Position numbers and translations under genes: made by a program
Notes under the pieces: model-generated
What the model saw: the letters and a program-made list of their open reading frames with translations, nothing else
What the model was told of the DNA's origin: nothing
The model's database searches: none
In this document: positions 56,969 through 64,000 of the stretch, one piece after another
Layout of the letters: every line of letters begins with the position of its first letter
Position numbering within the stretch: position 1 is the first letter of the stretch
Source: CAYQTE01 sp964420285
GTDB lineage: Bacteria; Planctomycetota; Phycisphaerae; Tepidisphaerales; Tepidisphaeraceae
DNA: 64,000 bases
NCBI GenBank assembly: GCA_964420285.1
Contig: CAYQTE010000009.1
Location: 1-64,000, forward strand
Reading direction: 5' to 3'

Positions 56969-57287
56969 ACGCGCACGACGCTATCGCTCAGAGGCTCTTG
57001 CCGCCATCCATGAGACAATGGAGGGGTTGTATCATGTCGGCGCTATCAGCAAAGTCACCATGCGGGAATTCGATGAATCGTGCCTGCAGAGGGTCGAGGA
57101 GATAAAGCCGTCAGAGATTCGCGCTTTGCGTGAGCGCGAGCACGTTTCCCAGCCGGTCTTTGCCCGCTACCTCAACGTCTCAAAGAACCTGGTGTCAGAT
57201 TGGGAGCGTGGCAAGAAAAGACCCGGCGGCCCGGCCCTTCGGCTCCTCACTGTCATTCAGAAGCACGGAATCGAATTGGTCGCGTGA
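56958..57287 (+). CDS. HTH (Xre) antitoxin
   Basis: 109 aa. A Lys/Arg-rich start (MRTKRARRYRSEALAAIHE) precedes the C-terminal Xre helix-turn-helix (IRALREREHVSQPVFARYLN; VSDWERGKKRPGG). It should bind and neutralise the upstream RelE-type toxin and repress the promoter at 56540. Toxin first, HTH antitoxin second is the HigBA/NadS order. The reading frame is intact even though the toxin's is not. Confidence 0.92.
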   Translation: MRTKRARRYRSEALAAIHETMEGLYHVGAISKVTMREFDESCLQRVEEIKPSEIRALREREHVSQPVFARYLNVSKNLVSDWERGKKRPGGPALRLLTVIQKHGIELVA

Positions 57288-57419
57288 AACGGCCGCCAGT
57301 TTATTTCGGCGGCAAATCCCTCTTCGGCCGCGCCGCGCCCAGTCCAGACACCGCCCCGGCGTGGCGCGGAGCATACAGCCGCATTCCACGCACTTCTCGA
57401 ACGATTCACCGCAACCATC

Positions 57420-57851
57420 CTAATCCGCCGATTGGGTTGCCGCCTCCCCATGCGGGTCGTATTTCGCCGGGTTCTTGATGAAATCGCGCATGCGAGCGTT
57501 ATATGCGTCGGCAAACGCTTCCGCGCGCGTTTTGTCCGCTTGGTCTATCAGGTATACCATCCACGACACCGAGCAAAACGGCTGGGACCACACCTCCACC
57601 CCCCGGTCTCGCTCCCCCGTAAAGGTTGGCCCGGCGCTGGTATCTTTCGCCGGCGTGGGGCGATAGAAACGCCGAACCCCGTTCCCGAAATCCGCCGAAG
57701 CCTGCAACGCCCCGGCGTATCGGGACATGCTCGTCACCTGAAGCTCAACGTAAAGATGCTCCATCAGCAATTCGAACCCCAGCAGCGAGACGGCCAGGGC
57801 CAACAGGCAATTTATCAGAATCGACACGGTCGTTTTCGGTGCGAACTTCAC
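57420..57851 (-). CDS. Membrane-anchored hypothetical protein
   Basis: 143 aa. An N-terminal membrane helix (VSILINCLLALAVSLLGFELL) is followed by a polar domain, with GVEVWSQPFCSVSWMVYLI near 85-103. No family is recognised. It is read on the minus strand, opposite to the toxin-antitoxin pair, and lies before the MoaD-like gene in no obvious operon. Confidence 0.55.
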   Translation of the reverse strand: MKFAPKTTVSILINCLLALAVSLLGFELLMEHLYVELQVTSMSRYAGALQASADFGNGVRRFYRPTPAKDTSAGPTFTGERDRGVEVWSQPFCSVSWMVYLIDQADKTRAEAFADAYNARMRDFIKNPAKYDPHGEAATQSAD

Positions 57852-57904
57852 GAATCTCCTCTCGCCAGAGCCGCCGACGCAACCGATCTCAATACGCCGC
57901 AGCG

Positions 57905-58210
57905 TTACCCGCCGGCAATCGCCCCGACGACATAAAACGGCTCATCGCCCGTGGCCACTGCATCGGGAAGCAGCGCATCCGGCGGCTCGTGGGAGACATC
58001 CTCCTGGCAGGCGAAGAACCGCACCATGGGGCGGCGCTGATGCGTAAGGTGATCCCGGATGGCCCCGCGCAGGGCCGGACAACGGTCTTCCAGCGCATCC
58101 AGCACGGAGCATTGCGTCACGGGTGCTGCAACGTCGAGTAGAACCTCCCGGCCGACGCCGGCGAGGGCTTGGAGATGAGAGGGAAGAATAACTCGAATTC
58201 GTGATGGCAT
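57905..58210 (-). CDS. MoaD/ThiS-like ubiquitin-fold protein
   Basis: 101 aa from ATG 58210. The pattern VLLDVAAPVTQCSVLDALED ... CPALRGAIRD ... PDALLPDAVATGDEPFYVVGAIAGG matches the MoaD/ThiS beta-grasp fold and ends in the Gly-Gly needed for adenylation and thiocarboxylate formation. No MoaE, ThiF or ThiG gene is beside it. Its neighbour is a BNR-repeat protein, and such pairs recur in other genomes (from memory). Its sulphur-carrier or modifier role here is unknown. Confidence 0.8.
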   Translation of the reverse strand: MPSRIRVILPSHLQALAGVGREVLLDVAAPVTQCSVLDALEDRCPALRGAIRDHLTHQRRPMVRFFACQEDVSHEPPDALLPDAVATGDEPFYVVGAIAGG

Positions 58211-58216
58211 AACCAC

Positions 58217-58363
58217 AGAGGAGTAAGATTAAGATGAAGATTAGGATTATGAAGACGATTAAGAGAACGAGTTGGAGCAAGATTGTGAAATCCTGCTCCT
58301 GGTCTTTCTCTTGCTCCTACTCATCTTCCTACTCTTCATCCTCATCTTACTCCTAATCCTCCC
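58217..58363. repeat. Purine/pyrimidine inverted repeat
   Basis: An almost purine-only run (58217-58268: AGGAGTAAGATTAAGATG...) is matched by an almost pyrimidine-only run (58296-58363: ...CATCTTACTCCTAATCCTCC). The arms pair imperfectly, with about three quarters of positions complementary by eye. It separates the BNR gene from the MoaD-like gene. The base bias is unlike the rest of the window. Confidence 0.75.
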
Positions 58364-58373
58364 GTATTTCCGC

Positions 58374-59489
58374 CTACGAAAGCGTCTGGACCTCCACCGA
58401 CACCACCGCCGGCAAATCCCTTACGATCGGCGACCAGTTATCCCCCGCATCCGCCGACGCGTAGACCTGCCCGCCGGTCGTGCCGAAGTAGATTCCGCAC
58501 TTGTCCAGCGAATCGACGGCCATGGCGTCGCGCAGGACATTCACGTAACAATCCTTTTCCGGAAGGCCCCTGGTCAGGGCTTCCCACTGGTTCCCTCCCG
58601 TTCGACTTCGGTACACGCGCAGCTTCCCCTCCGGCGGATAATGCTCGGAATCGCTCTTGATCGGGACAACGTAAATCGTCTCCGGCTCGTGCGCGTGAAC
58701 ATCAATCACAAACCCGAAATCCGTCGGCAGGTTCCCGCTGACTTCCCGCCAGTTATCCCCGGCATCATCGCTGCGCATGATGTCCCAATGCTTCTGCATG
58801 TACAACACGCTCGGCCGAGATTTGTGCATGGCGATGCGGTGCACGCAATGCCCGACCTCGGCGTTCGGGTCGGGGATGTGCTCGGACCGCAGACCGCGGT
58901 TGATCGGCCGCCACGTCTTTCCGCCGTCGTCGGTGCGGAAACAGCCGGCGGCCGAAATGGCGATGAAGATTCGGCCGGGATCGCTCGGATCGAGCAGGAT
59001 GGTATGCAGACACATTCCGCCGGCGCCCGGCTGCCAGCGCGGGCCGGAGCCGTGGCCGCGCAACCCGGCCAATTCCTGCCATGTCGTCCCGCCATCGGCC
59101 GAGCGGAATAACGCGGCGTCTTCAACCCCGGCGTAGATGGTATTCGGATCGGTGAGCGACGGCTCAAGATGCCAGACGCGTTTGAACTCCCACGGATGCG
59201 GAGTGCCGTCATACCACTGATGCGTGCCGGGAATGCCGTCGTAGGCGAACTTGTTGCCGACGGGAGCCCAGGTCTTGCCGCCGTCGTTGGACCGCTGGAC
59301 TTGCTGCCCAAACCACGCGCTGGATTGCGAGGCGTACAGTCGATTCGGATCGACCGGCGAGCCTTTGAGGTGATAGATTTCCCACCCGCCGAAATGCGGG
59401 CCGGCCACATCCCACTTTTGCCGCTTGCCGTCGGATGTGAGAACAAACGCGCCTTTGCGCGTGCCGACCAGAACGCGTACGCAGCTCAT
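58374..59489 (-). CDS. BNR/sialidase-type beta-propeller protein
   Basis: 371 aa from ATG 59489. Repeated Asp-box motifs (RSNDGGKTWAPV, RSADGGTTWQEL, RTDDGGKTWRPI, RSDDAGDNWREV, ASADAGDNWSPI) show a five- to seven-bladed propeller of the WD40/YVTN/BNR type. No signal peptide is visible, so it is probably cytoplasmic. The start MSCVRVLVGTRKGAFVL is the usual first strand; upstream codons are unrelated. It is encoded before the MoaD-like gene. Enzyme activity is not evident. Confidence 0.88.
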   Translation of the reverse strand: MSCVRVLVGTRKGAFVLTSDGKRQKWDVAGPHFGGWEIYHLKGSPVDPNRLYASQSSAWFGQQVQRSNDGGKTWAPVGNKFAYDGIPGTHQWYDGTPHPWEFKRVWHLEPSLTDPNTIYAGVEDAALFRSADGGTTWQELAGLRGHGSGPRWQPGAGGMCLHTILLDPSDPGRIFIAISAAGCFRTDDGGKTWRPINRGLRSEHIPDPNAEVGHCVHRIAMHKSRPSVLYMQKHWDIMRSDDAGDNWREVSGNLPTDFGFVIDVHAHEPETIYVVPIKSDSEHYPPEGKLRVYRSRTGGNQWEALTRGLPEKDCYVNVLRDAMAVDSLDKCGIYFGTTGGQVYASADAGDNWSPIVRDLPAVVSVEVQTLS

Positions 59490-59580
59490 GCGGTGCTCCT
59501 TTCCACAAATGGACCGTGGAGGACCATATGCCCCACAATCTCGACTTTCTATTTCTGACCCCAAAAATCCCGCGCCGGAT

Positions 59581-59919
59581 TCAGGCCAACATCGCGCCAA
59601 GCTGCCGCAGCAGCTTCGGCAAATCAGCCTCGACAATATCCCACGTCTTGTTCGGATTGACGATGGCGTAGCCATGAATCAATAGATTTCGAAACCGGAT
59701 GATCGAGCGCCAATTGTCGATCACTTCCGCCGTCGTCGGATCAATCTTCCGCAATTGTGCCAGCGCTTCGCCGATGATTTCAAATCCGCGCTCGACTGCC
59801 CACTGAAATTGCTTGTCCGCGCAGTAAATCTCACGGGATTTCCCCTGCACCATCGCGGTCAGAATCCGTGCCGCCTGGCGCATGTCCTCCAGCAATTTGA
59901 GCGATTCATCAGGCAGCAT
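59581..59919 (-). CDS. hepT: HepT-like HEPN toxin
   Basis: 112 aa. The HEPN RNase motif R-x4-H-x-Y is present in FRNLLIHGYAIVN. Upstream helices (LLEDMRQAARILTAMVQGKS; AVERGFEIIGEALAQL) match the DUF86/HepT family. HepT cuts RNA and is silenced by AMP addition to the Tyr of the motif by the MNT partner. The gene starts 11 bases before the end of the MNT gene. Confidence 0.93.
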   Translation of the reverse strand: MLPDESLKLLEDMRQAARILTAMVQGKSREIYCADKQFQWAVERGFEIIGEALAQLRKIDPTTAEVIDNWRSIIRFRNLLIHGYAIVNPNKTWDIVEADLPKLLRQLGAMLA

Positions 59920-60217
59920 AGACCAATTGGCGATACTTGTTAGCCACGCGGATGAAATACGGGTTGGTGACCACTTCAGCTTCGACCAGATCGACGTTCT
60001 TACCCAACAGATCCTCAAGTCCCAGCAGCAGCCCCATATACCGCTTGAACGACCCTTGCCAGCCGAGGTCGTGAAACTCAACAAAGAAATCCAGATCGCT
60101 CGTCTGCGGGTGAAAATCTCCCCGCGCACCCGACCCGAAGAGTTCAAGACGCCGCACGCCGTGCTTGACGCACAGCGCCTCAATCTCGGGAAGATGGTCA
60201 GTAAGGAGCTTAAGCAT
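59909..60217 (-). CDS. mntA: MNT nucleotidyltransferase antitoxin (MntA)
   Basis: 102 aa. The minimal nucleotidyltransferase signature is in LELFGSGARGDFHPQTSDLD with the Gly-Ser and Asp-x-Asp pair. It adds AMP to the Tyr of HepT, switching off its RNase activity. The start at ATG 60217 (MLKLLTDHLPEIEALC) has AAGGAG just before it. The stop overlaps the HepT start by 11 bases, as usual for the pair. Confidence 0.93.
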   Translation of the reverse strand: MLKLLTDHLPEIEALCVKHGVRRLELFGSGARGDFHPQTSDLDFFVEFHDLGWQGSFKRYMGLLLGLEDLLGKNVDLVEAEVVTNPYFIRVANKYRQLVYAA

Positions 60218-60296
60218 TGCGCCTCGCCCGATTGTAGCCATGGACGAAGTAACAGCCAAGTTTGACCTCCCACCGTCGCGGGGCTAAAAACCCGGC

Positions 60297-61385
60297 ATGG
60301 AACCGGAATCGACGGACGCTCTGGAGTCGCTGCGGGCGAAGATTGACGCGCTGGATGCGCAGATCGTCGAACTCCTCAACGCGAGGGCATCGGTCGTTGT
60401 CGATGTCGGTAAACTTAAGAACGCCAGCAAGGCTCCCGTATATGCGCCCGACCGCGAAAAGGCCGTGCTGGAAAAGGTACGATTGCTCAATCGCGGCCCG
60501 TTGACCGATTCCAGCCTCGCGGCCGTGTATCGCGAGATCATGAGCGGCAGCTTCGCGCTGGAGCGGCCGCTGCGGATCGGATTTCTCGGGCCGATGGGGA
60601 GCTTTTCGCACGAAGCATCGGTGCGGAAATTCGGCTCCAGCGTGGAATACGTTCCGGTGGCGGACATTCACGGCGTGTTCGAGGAAACCGTGCGCGGGCA
60701 TTGCGATTACGGACTGGTCCCGGTGGAAAACAGCCTGCACGGCGGCGTGGTCGATACGCTAGACGCCTTCCTGCACAGCTCGGCCCGTATTTGTGCCGAA
60801 GTCGTCATCACCATCCATCACAACCTGCTGGCCAGCGGCACATGGGACCAAGTGAAGACCATCTACAGTAAGCCGGAGGTCTTCAGCCAGTGCCGCCTGT
60901 GGCTCAGCACCACAGCCAAGGATCGCGACGTCCAACCCGCCCCCAGCACCAGCAAAGCCGCCGAACTGGCCAGCCGCCAGCCCGGCACCGCCGCGATCGG
61001 ATCAGCCCTGGCCGGGGAGTTGTACGGCGTTCATGCGCTCTTTGAAAATATCGAGGACAACCCGGAGAACGAGACGCGGTTCTTCGTCATCGGCCGTGAA
61101 GGCGCCCGCCGCAGCGGCGACGACAAGACAGCCATCATGTTCACCACCGCGCACCAGCCCGGGGCATTGGCGGAAGTTCTGGACGTCTTCAAGGAAAACG
61201 GCATCAACCTTACCGACATCGAAAAACGCCCCAGTAAGAAGGTGAACTGGGAATACTATTTCTTCATCGATGCCCAGGGCCATTGCGACGAGCCCGCCAT
61301 GAAAACCGCCATCGACCAGGCCCGCAAGCATTGCCTGCAACTGACGGTATTGGGCAGCTACCCGCGTGCGACGGCGGTGTTTTGA
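60297..61385 (+). CDS. pheA: Chorismate mutase/prephenate dehydratase
   Basis: 362 aa P-protein. The chorismate mutase domain (LRAKIDALDAQIVELLNARA) covers about 10-85. The prephenate dehydratase domain has FLGPMGSFSHEASV, GLVPVENSLHGGVV and the ENETRFFVIG block with the catalytic Thr-Arg-Phe. The ACT domain (AIMFTTAHQPGALAEVLDVF) is at the end and senses phenylalanine. It makes phenylpyruvate from chorismate. Divergent from the HEPN-MNT pair. Confidence 0.95.
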   Translation: MEPESTDALESLRAKIDALDAQIVELLNARASVVVDVGKLKNASKAPVYAPDREKAVLEKVRLLNRGPLTDSSLAAVYREIMSGSFALERPLRIGFLGPMGSFSHEASVRKFGSSVEYVPVADIHGVFEETVRGHCDYGLVPVENSLHGGVVDTLDAFLHSSARICAEVVITIHHNLLASGTWDQVKTIYSKPEVFSQCRLWLSTTAKDRDVQPAPSTSKAAELASRQPGTAAIGSALAGELYGVHALFENIEDNPENETRFFVIGREGARRSGDDKTAIMFTTAHQPGALAEVLDVFKENGINLTDIEKRPSKKVNWEYYFFIDAQGHCDEPAMKTAIDQARKHCLQLTVLGSYPRATAVF

Positions 61386-61599
61386 TTGCCGATCGCGCCA
61401 TCGCGTCGGAACCTCCGACTGCGAGTCATGCATTCCATTTACCGTGCCCGCCGGCCAAAGCAATGATTGTCGCAACCCATCCGACGTTCTGTTGGGGCCA
61501 AGAGGCGACCTGTCCGGCGGCCAATTCCAAGTGAAACTTCCGACCGCGTTGCGCGTCAAAGTGCACGATGCAAGAAACCTGCAACCAACGGAGGCTGCC

Positions 61600-62031
61600 G
61601 TGATTGGCCGTACTGCGATCGCACTTGTCTCTCTAATTGCCGTCACCGCCATGTTGCGTGCCGACGAACCGGCTTCCCGGCCGGCGCACGAGGCGCCGAC
61701 GCAGGCTAAGACCACGGACGAGATCATCAAGATTGTCGACGGCATGAAAGGATTCGGATGCCTTCAGACGGCGCAATTCGATCATTGGGGGCACCGGGTA
61801 TTTGCGGTCTGGTATTGCCCCTTTTCCGGCCGTGGCGACTGCTTCCTTCATGCCTATTACTATGACTATGACAAAGCCCAATGGACTCGCTTCGTCGATC
61901 AACTGGTGCCCGCCGGCGGTGATCTGTCGGTCCAATTAACCGTGGACGACAATCTTGTCTTCCAAGACAGCACCGGAAAATCGACGGTGAAGCAATCGCT
62001 GTCAAAGCTCCCGCAGAAGAAATGGTGGTGA
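61600..62031 (+). CDS. Small secreted hypothetical protein
   Basis: 143 aa from GTG 61600, with GGAGG 5 bases upstream. The signal peptide is VIGRTAIALVSLIAVTAMLRA. An Ala/Ser/Pro/Gln linker follows, then about 95 residues with several aromatic residues (FAVWYCPFSGRGDCFLHAYY). Two cysteines five residues apart could form a disulphide. No family is recognised. The 214 bases before it hold no other gene. Confidence 0.6.
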   Translation: MIGRTAIALVSLIAVTAMLRADEPASRPAHEAPTQAKTTDEIIKIVDGMKGFGCLQTAQFDHWGHRVFAVWYCPFSGRGDCFLHAYYYDYDKAQWTRFVDQLVPAGGDLSVQLTVDDNLVFQDSTGKSTVKQSLSKLPQKKWW

Positions 62032-62179
62032 AACGCGAGGGATGTTGCGGCAACCAACACTGCGGGCAGCCCGCTGCAGATGGGCGCGGGCCGACATTCC
62101 GGCAGCGGAACAGGATCATTGGAGCAGCCGACCGACTACCTATTCCGGTACGACGCTGTCGCTCCGCAAATCCGCGGAC

Positions 62180-62854
62180 CTACTTCTCCGATCCCGACGG
62201 CGCGTTGTGTTGCTGAAAGATGATCCCGATCAAGGCCGGCACGAGAATCAGCGCCGGCAGCAGCATCGGCTGCACCGTCATGCGATGCACGACGCTCGGC
62301 GTCATGTCCTGATATTTGAAAATCAGTCCCAGAACGCCGACGACAATCATTGATGCCCCTTGCAGGCTCGTGTACAACATCACACTTCCGCGGAAGACGA
62401 TGAAGGAGATCAAACCAAACGCGATTAGTCCGAGCAGCGCACCGGCCCAGAAGAATTTGGGGTCCAGGTCCGCGCTCTGCCACAGGCTGCCGCCGAGAAT
62501 GAAGCCGTAGATTCCCCCCATGAACGCCACCGCGTGTTTCATGAGCGGCCAGGCCAGCGCGCCCAGGCCGATGGCCCCGATGGCGGCGCCCAGGATTTGC
62601 TGATCGCCGCTCTGGCCGATGATCGATCCGATCACCGCCCCGACCACCGCCGCGTTCATCATGATCAGAATCTTGAAAATTGCGTAACCCCACAACAAAT
62701 ACACGATGCCGGCAATGATCAGCAGCGCCGCCTCGCCGGGCGCCAGGTGCTGGCACCAAGTGAGGAACTGATTCTGATGCGGCCATGAGCCGGCAAACGT
62801 TGTCGTCTGTGACGATGATGATGCAGCGGCAGTGGTGTCCACGTTCAACCTCAT
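62180..62854 (-). CDS. Multi-pass membrane protein (DUF4203-like)
   Basis: 224 aa. A Thr/Ser-rich start is followed by six to seven Gly/Ala-rich helices (AALLIIAGIVYLLWGYAIFKI; AAIGAIGLGALAWPLM; GLIAFGLISFIVF; LLPALILVPALIGIIFQ). The plan resembles DUF4203/TM7-like proteins; function unknown. Its start directly abuts the stop of the upstream gene, so the two membrane proteins are cotranslated. Confidence 0.7.
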   Translation of the reverse strand: MRLNVDTTAAASSSSQTTTFAGSWPHQNQFLTWCQHLAPGEAALLIIAGIVYLLWGYAIFKILIMMNAAVVGAVIGSIIGQSGDQQILGAAIGAIGLGALAWPLMKHAVAFMGGIYGFILGGSLWQSADLDPKFFWAGALLGLIAFGLISFIVFRGSVMLYTSLQGASMIVVGVLGLIFKYQDMTPSVVHRMTVQPMLLPALILVPALIGIIFQQHNAPSGSEK

Positions 62855-63586
62855 CTATTCCGATTTCGCTTTCTTCGATCCCGATGCGGGCTTGCTCGAT
62901 CCGCCGGGCATCAGACGCCATTGGCTGTAAGTTCCGGCCAGCAGCAGCAATCCCAATATCGCCGCCTGCGCCCAGGCGTCACGCGGGAGAAACGTCAGAG
63001 CCTTGGGTGCCGAGAACTTCATGGATGCCAGCCCCATCGCCAGCAACATTGTCAGTCCGCCCATGCTCCATGCCACAGCGCTGGCCTGCCGGGGCCAGTA
63101 ACGCACGGCCAACAACCCGATCGCGATGGCCGCGACGGCCGCATACGGAAACCACCGGCTGGCGTCGTCGGGCACTTGCCGCCAGACCGCGGCCGTCCAT
63201 TGCGGTAAATTCGTCCACGAAATATTGGGCCATTTCCAACCATGCACGCCGCCCTGTAAAGTCCAAACAGCCGCACACGCCCAACACGCCAGGCACAGGC
63301 CCATGCCCACGCCGATACACCAGCGCGTCAGTGCGTAACCCGCGATCCCCAAGAGCAGCGCACCGGCGATGGCCGGTCCCATTCCGTCGATGGACCACCC
63401 GCACCATTGCGGCAGGTTGATTCCGACGAACGTTCCCAGCGCCACGCAAGTGACGGTGACAATCTGCCGGGCGTATTTCCCCCCCGCCAGCCAAAGCCCC
63501 GCCCCGGCCAGAGCAATAATGACCGACACGATAACCGTCGTCATCGTCGCATCCCGCGGCAGGAGAGCCAACCAAGTCTGGAGCAT
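62855..63586 (-). CDS. Multi-pass membrane protein
   Basis: 243 aa from ATG 63586. Seven or so helices alternate with short loops (TTVIVSVIIALAGAGLWLAGG; GPAIAGALLLGIAGYALTRW; AAVAAIAIGLLAVRYW; AAILGLLLLAGTYSQW). The C-terminus is Lys/Ser-rich. It shares the general plan with the next gene and may be its partner. No enzyme motif is seen. An ATG 14 codons downstream is a possible alternative start. Confidence 0.65.
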   Translation of the reverse strand: MLQTWLALLPRDATMTTVIVSVIIALAGAGLWLAGGKYARQIVTVTCVALGTFVGINLPQWCGWSIDGMGPAIAGALLLGIAGYALTRWCIGVGMGLCLACWACAAVWTLQGGVHGWKWPNISWTNLPQWTAAVWRQVPDDASRWFPYAAVAAIAIGLLAVRYWPRQASAVAWSMGGLTMLLAMGLASMKFSAPKALTFLPRDAWAQAAILGLLLLAGTYSQWRLMPGGSSKPASGSKKAKSE

Positions 63587-63882
63587 GTGCGTATATCCTC
63601 TTGCCTGATATCGACCACCACGCCGGTAAATCTTGCGGAAGGATTGCCCCAACCGGCAGGAATTGCGCGTTGGGCCACGCGGGAAGCGGAAATGCGAATA
63701 GACCGCCGAGGCGCCAAAACGCCAAGGTCCAGACACGCCAAGATTGGTTTCCGTTCGACGCGAGACGACCACTGGAAGCTGATCCGAGAATATTGTACTT
63801 TTTGCCAACGACACGGAGGTCGGATGCAATTCAGCCCAATCGCGGGACATTTCTGCGGAGTTCCAAGGTAAGGAGGCCATCC

Positions 63883-64000
63883 ATGCGCCGCGTCCTTTTC
63901 ATCCTCGCAACGGCCGTCAGTCTTGCCCTCGCCGCGACGCTATTTCTATGGGTACACGCCCAGCACACCCCCGACTATTTCGAGATACGCACCGACTACC
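63883..64000 (+). CDS. Start of a membrane protein, cut by window end
   Basis: Only the first 39 codons are in view. AAGGAGG lies seven bases before the ATG. MRRVLFILATAVSLALAATL is a hydrophobic start followed by Phe-Leu-Trp-Val, then a polar region (YFEIRTDY). This resembles the start of the zinc-ribbon family at 115 and 33014 (hydrophobic helix, LWV, polar part), so it may be a third member; the C-terminus is needed to tell. Confidence 0.55.
   Translation, partial: MRRVLFILATAVSLALAATLFLWVHAQHTPDYFEIRTDY

Overview
The window looks like a scaffold from a GC-rich planctomycete, probably of the class Phycisphaerae. The pointers are an H-X9-DG pseudopilin, a PEP-CTERM protein, a DUF1501/DUF1800 pair, small membrane proteins ending in a CGYDLRAS zinc ribbon, an oligogalacturonate-lyase-like propeller, and secreted proteins with Ala-Ser-Gln-Pro rich linkers. 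The class is inferred from these family habits; there is no rRNA here to settle it. A run of exactly 100 N (2988-3087) flanked by a 55-bp duplication shows this is assembled short-read, possibly metagenomic, sequence.

Layout. 0.1-3.4 kb: a zinc-ribbon membrane protein, then a cobalamin riboswitch, a PEP-CTERM surface protein, a pseudopilin split by the assembly gap, and a small membrane protein. 3.5-10 kb: a small membrane paralogue and a tightly overlapping operon of MoxR ATPase, DUF58 protein, TgpA-like transglutaminase and CinA. 10-13.6 kb: a DUF3800 protein, a degenerate response regulator, groES and groEL. 13.7-17.7 kb (minus strand): DNA polymerase I and a secreted SUMF1-domain protein. 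17.8-21.5 kb: nuoG, nuoH, nuoI. 21.5-31.1 kb: glmS, a YfhO-like membrane protein with a long Pro/Ala tail, a glycosyltransferase, and the DUF1501/DUF1800 pair. 31.3-35.2 kb (minus strand): trpA, ECF sigma factor, anti-sigma factor, zinc-ribbon protein and a protein with STN-like domains. 35.3-39.4 kb: a phosphodiester-glycosidase-like protein, an unknown secreted protein and the oligogalacturonate-lyase-like propeller.

39.4-50.5 kb (minus strand) is a complete chemosensory cluster: FixJ-type regulator, CheA with two CheW-like domains, CheW, a soluble receptor with three nearly identical PAS domains, CheY, CheB, CheR, two CheX-like phosphatases, a second CheY and a FapA (DUF342) protein. No flagellar or pilus motor genes are present, so the output is unknown.

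51-56.4 kb: tRNA-Arg(ACG), a giant AsmA/TamB-like protein and a GT39-like membrane protein. 56.5-60.3 kb is an accessory stretch: a RelE/HTH toxin-antitoxin pair with a clear promoter/operator and a frameshifted toxin, a MoaD/ThiS-like protein beside a BNR propeller, a purine-rich inverted repeat, and a HEPN-MNT toxin-antitoxin pair. 60.3-64 kb: the bifunctional chorismate mutase/prephenate dehydratase gene, a small secreted protein, two multi-pass membrane proteins, and the start of a gene that leaves the window.

The most unusual signals are the B12 riboswitch in front of a surface-protein/pseudopilin operon, the chemosensory cluster with a triplicated PAS array, the one-base frameshift in the RelE-type toxin, and several dispersed inverted repeats, one of which touches a start codon.
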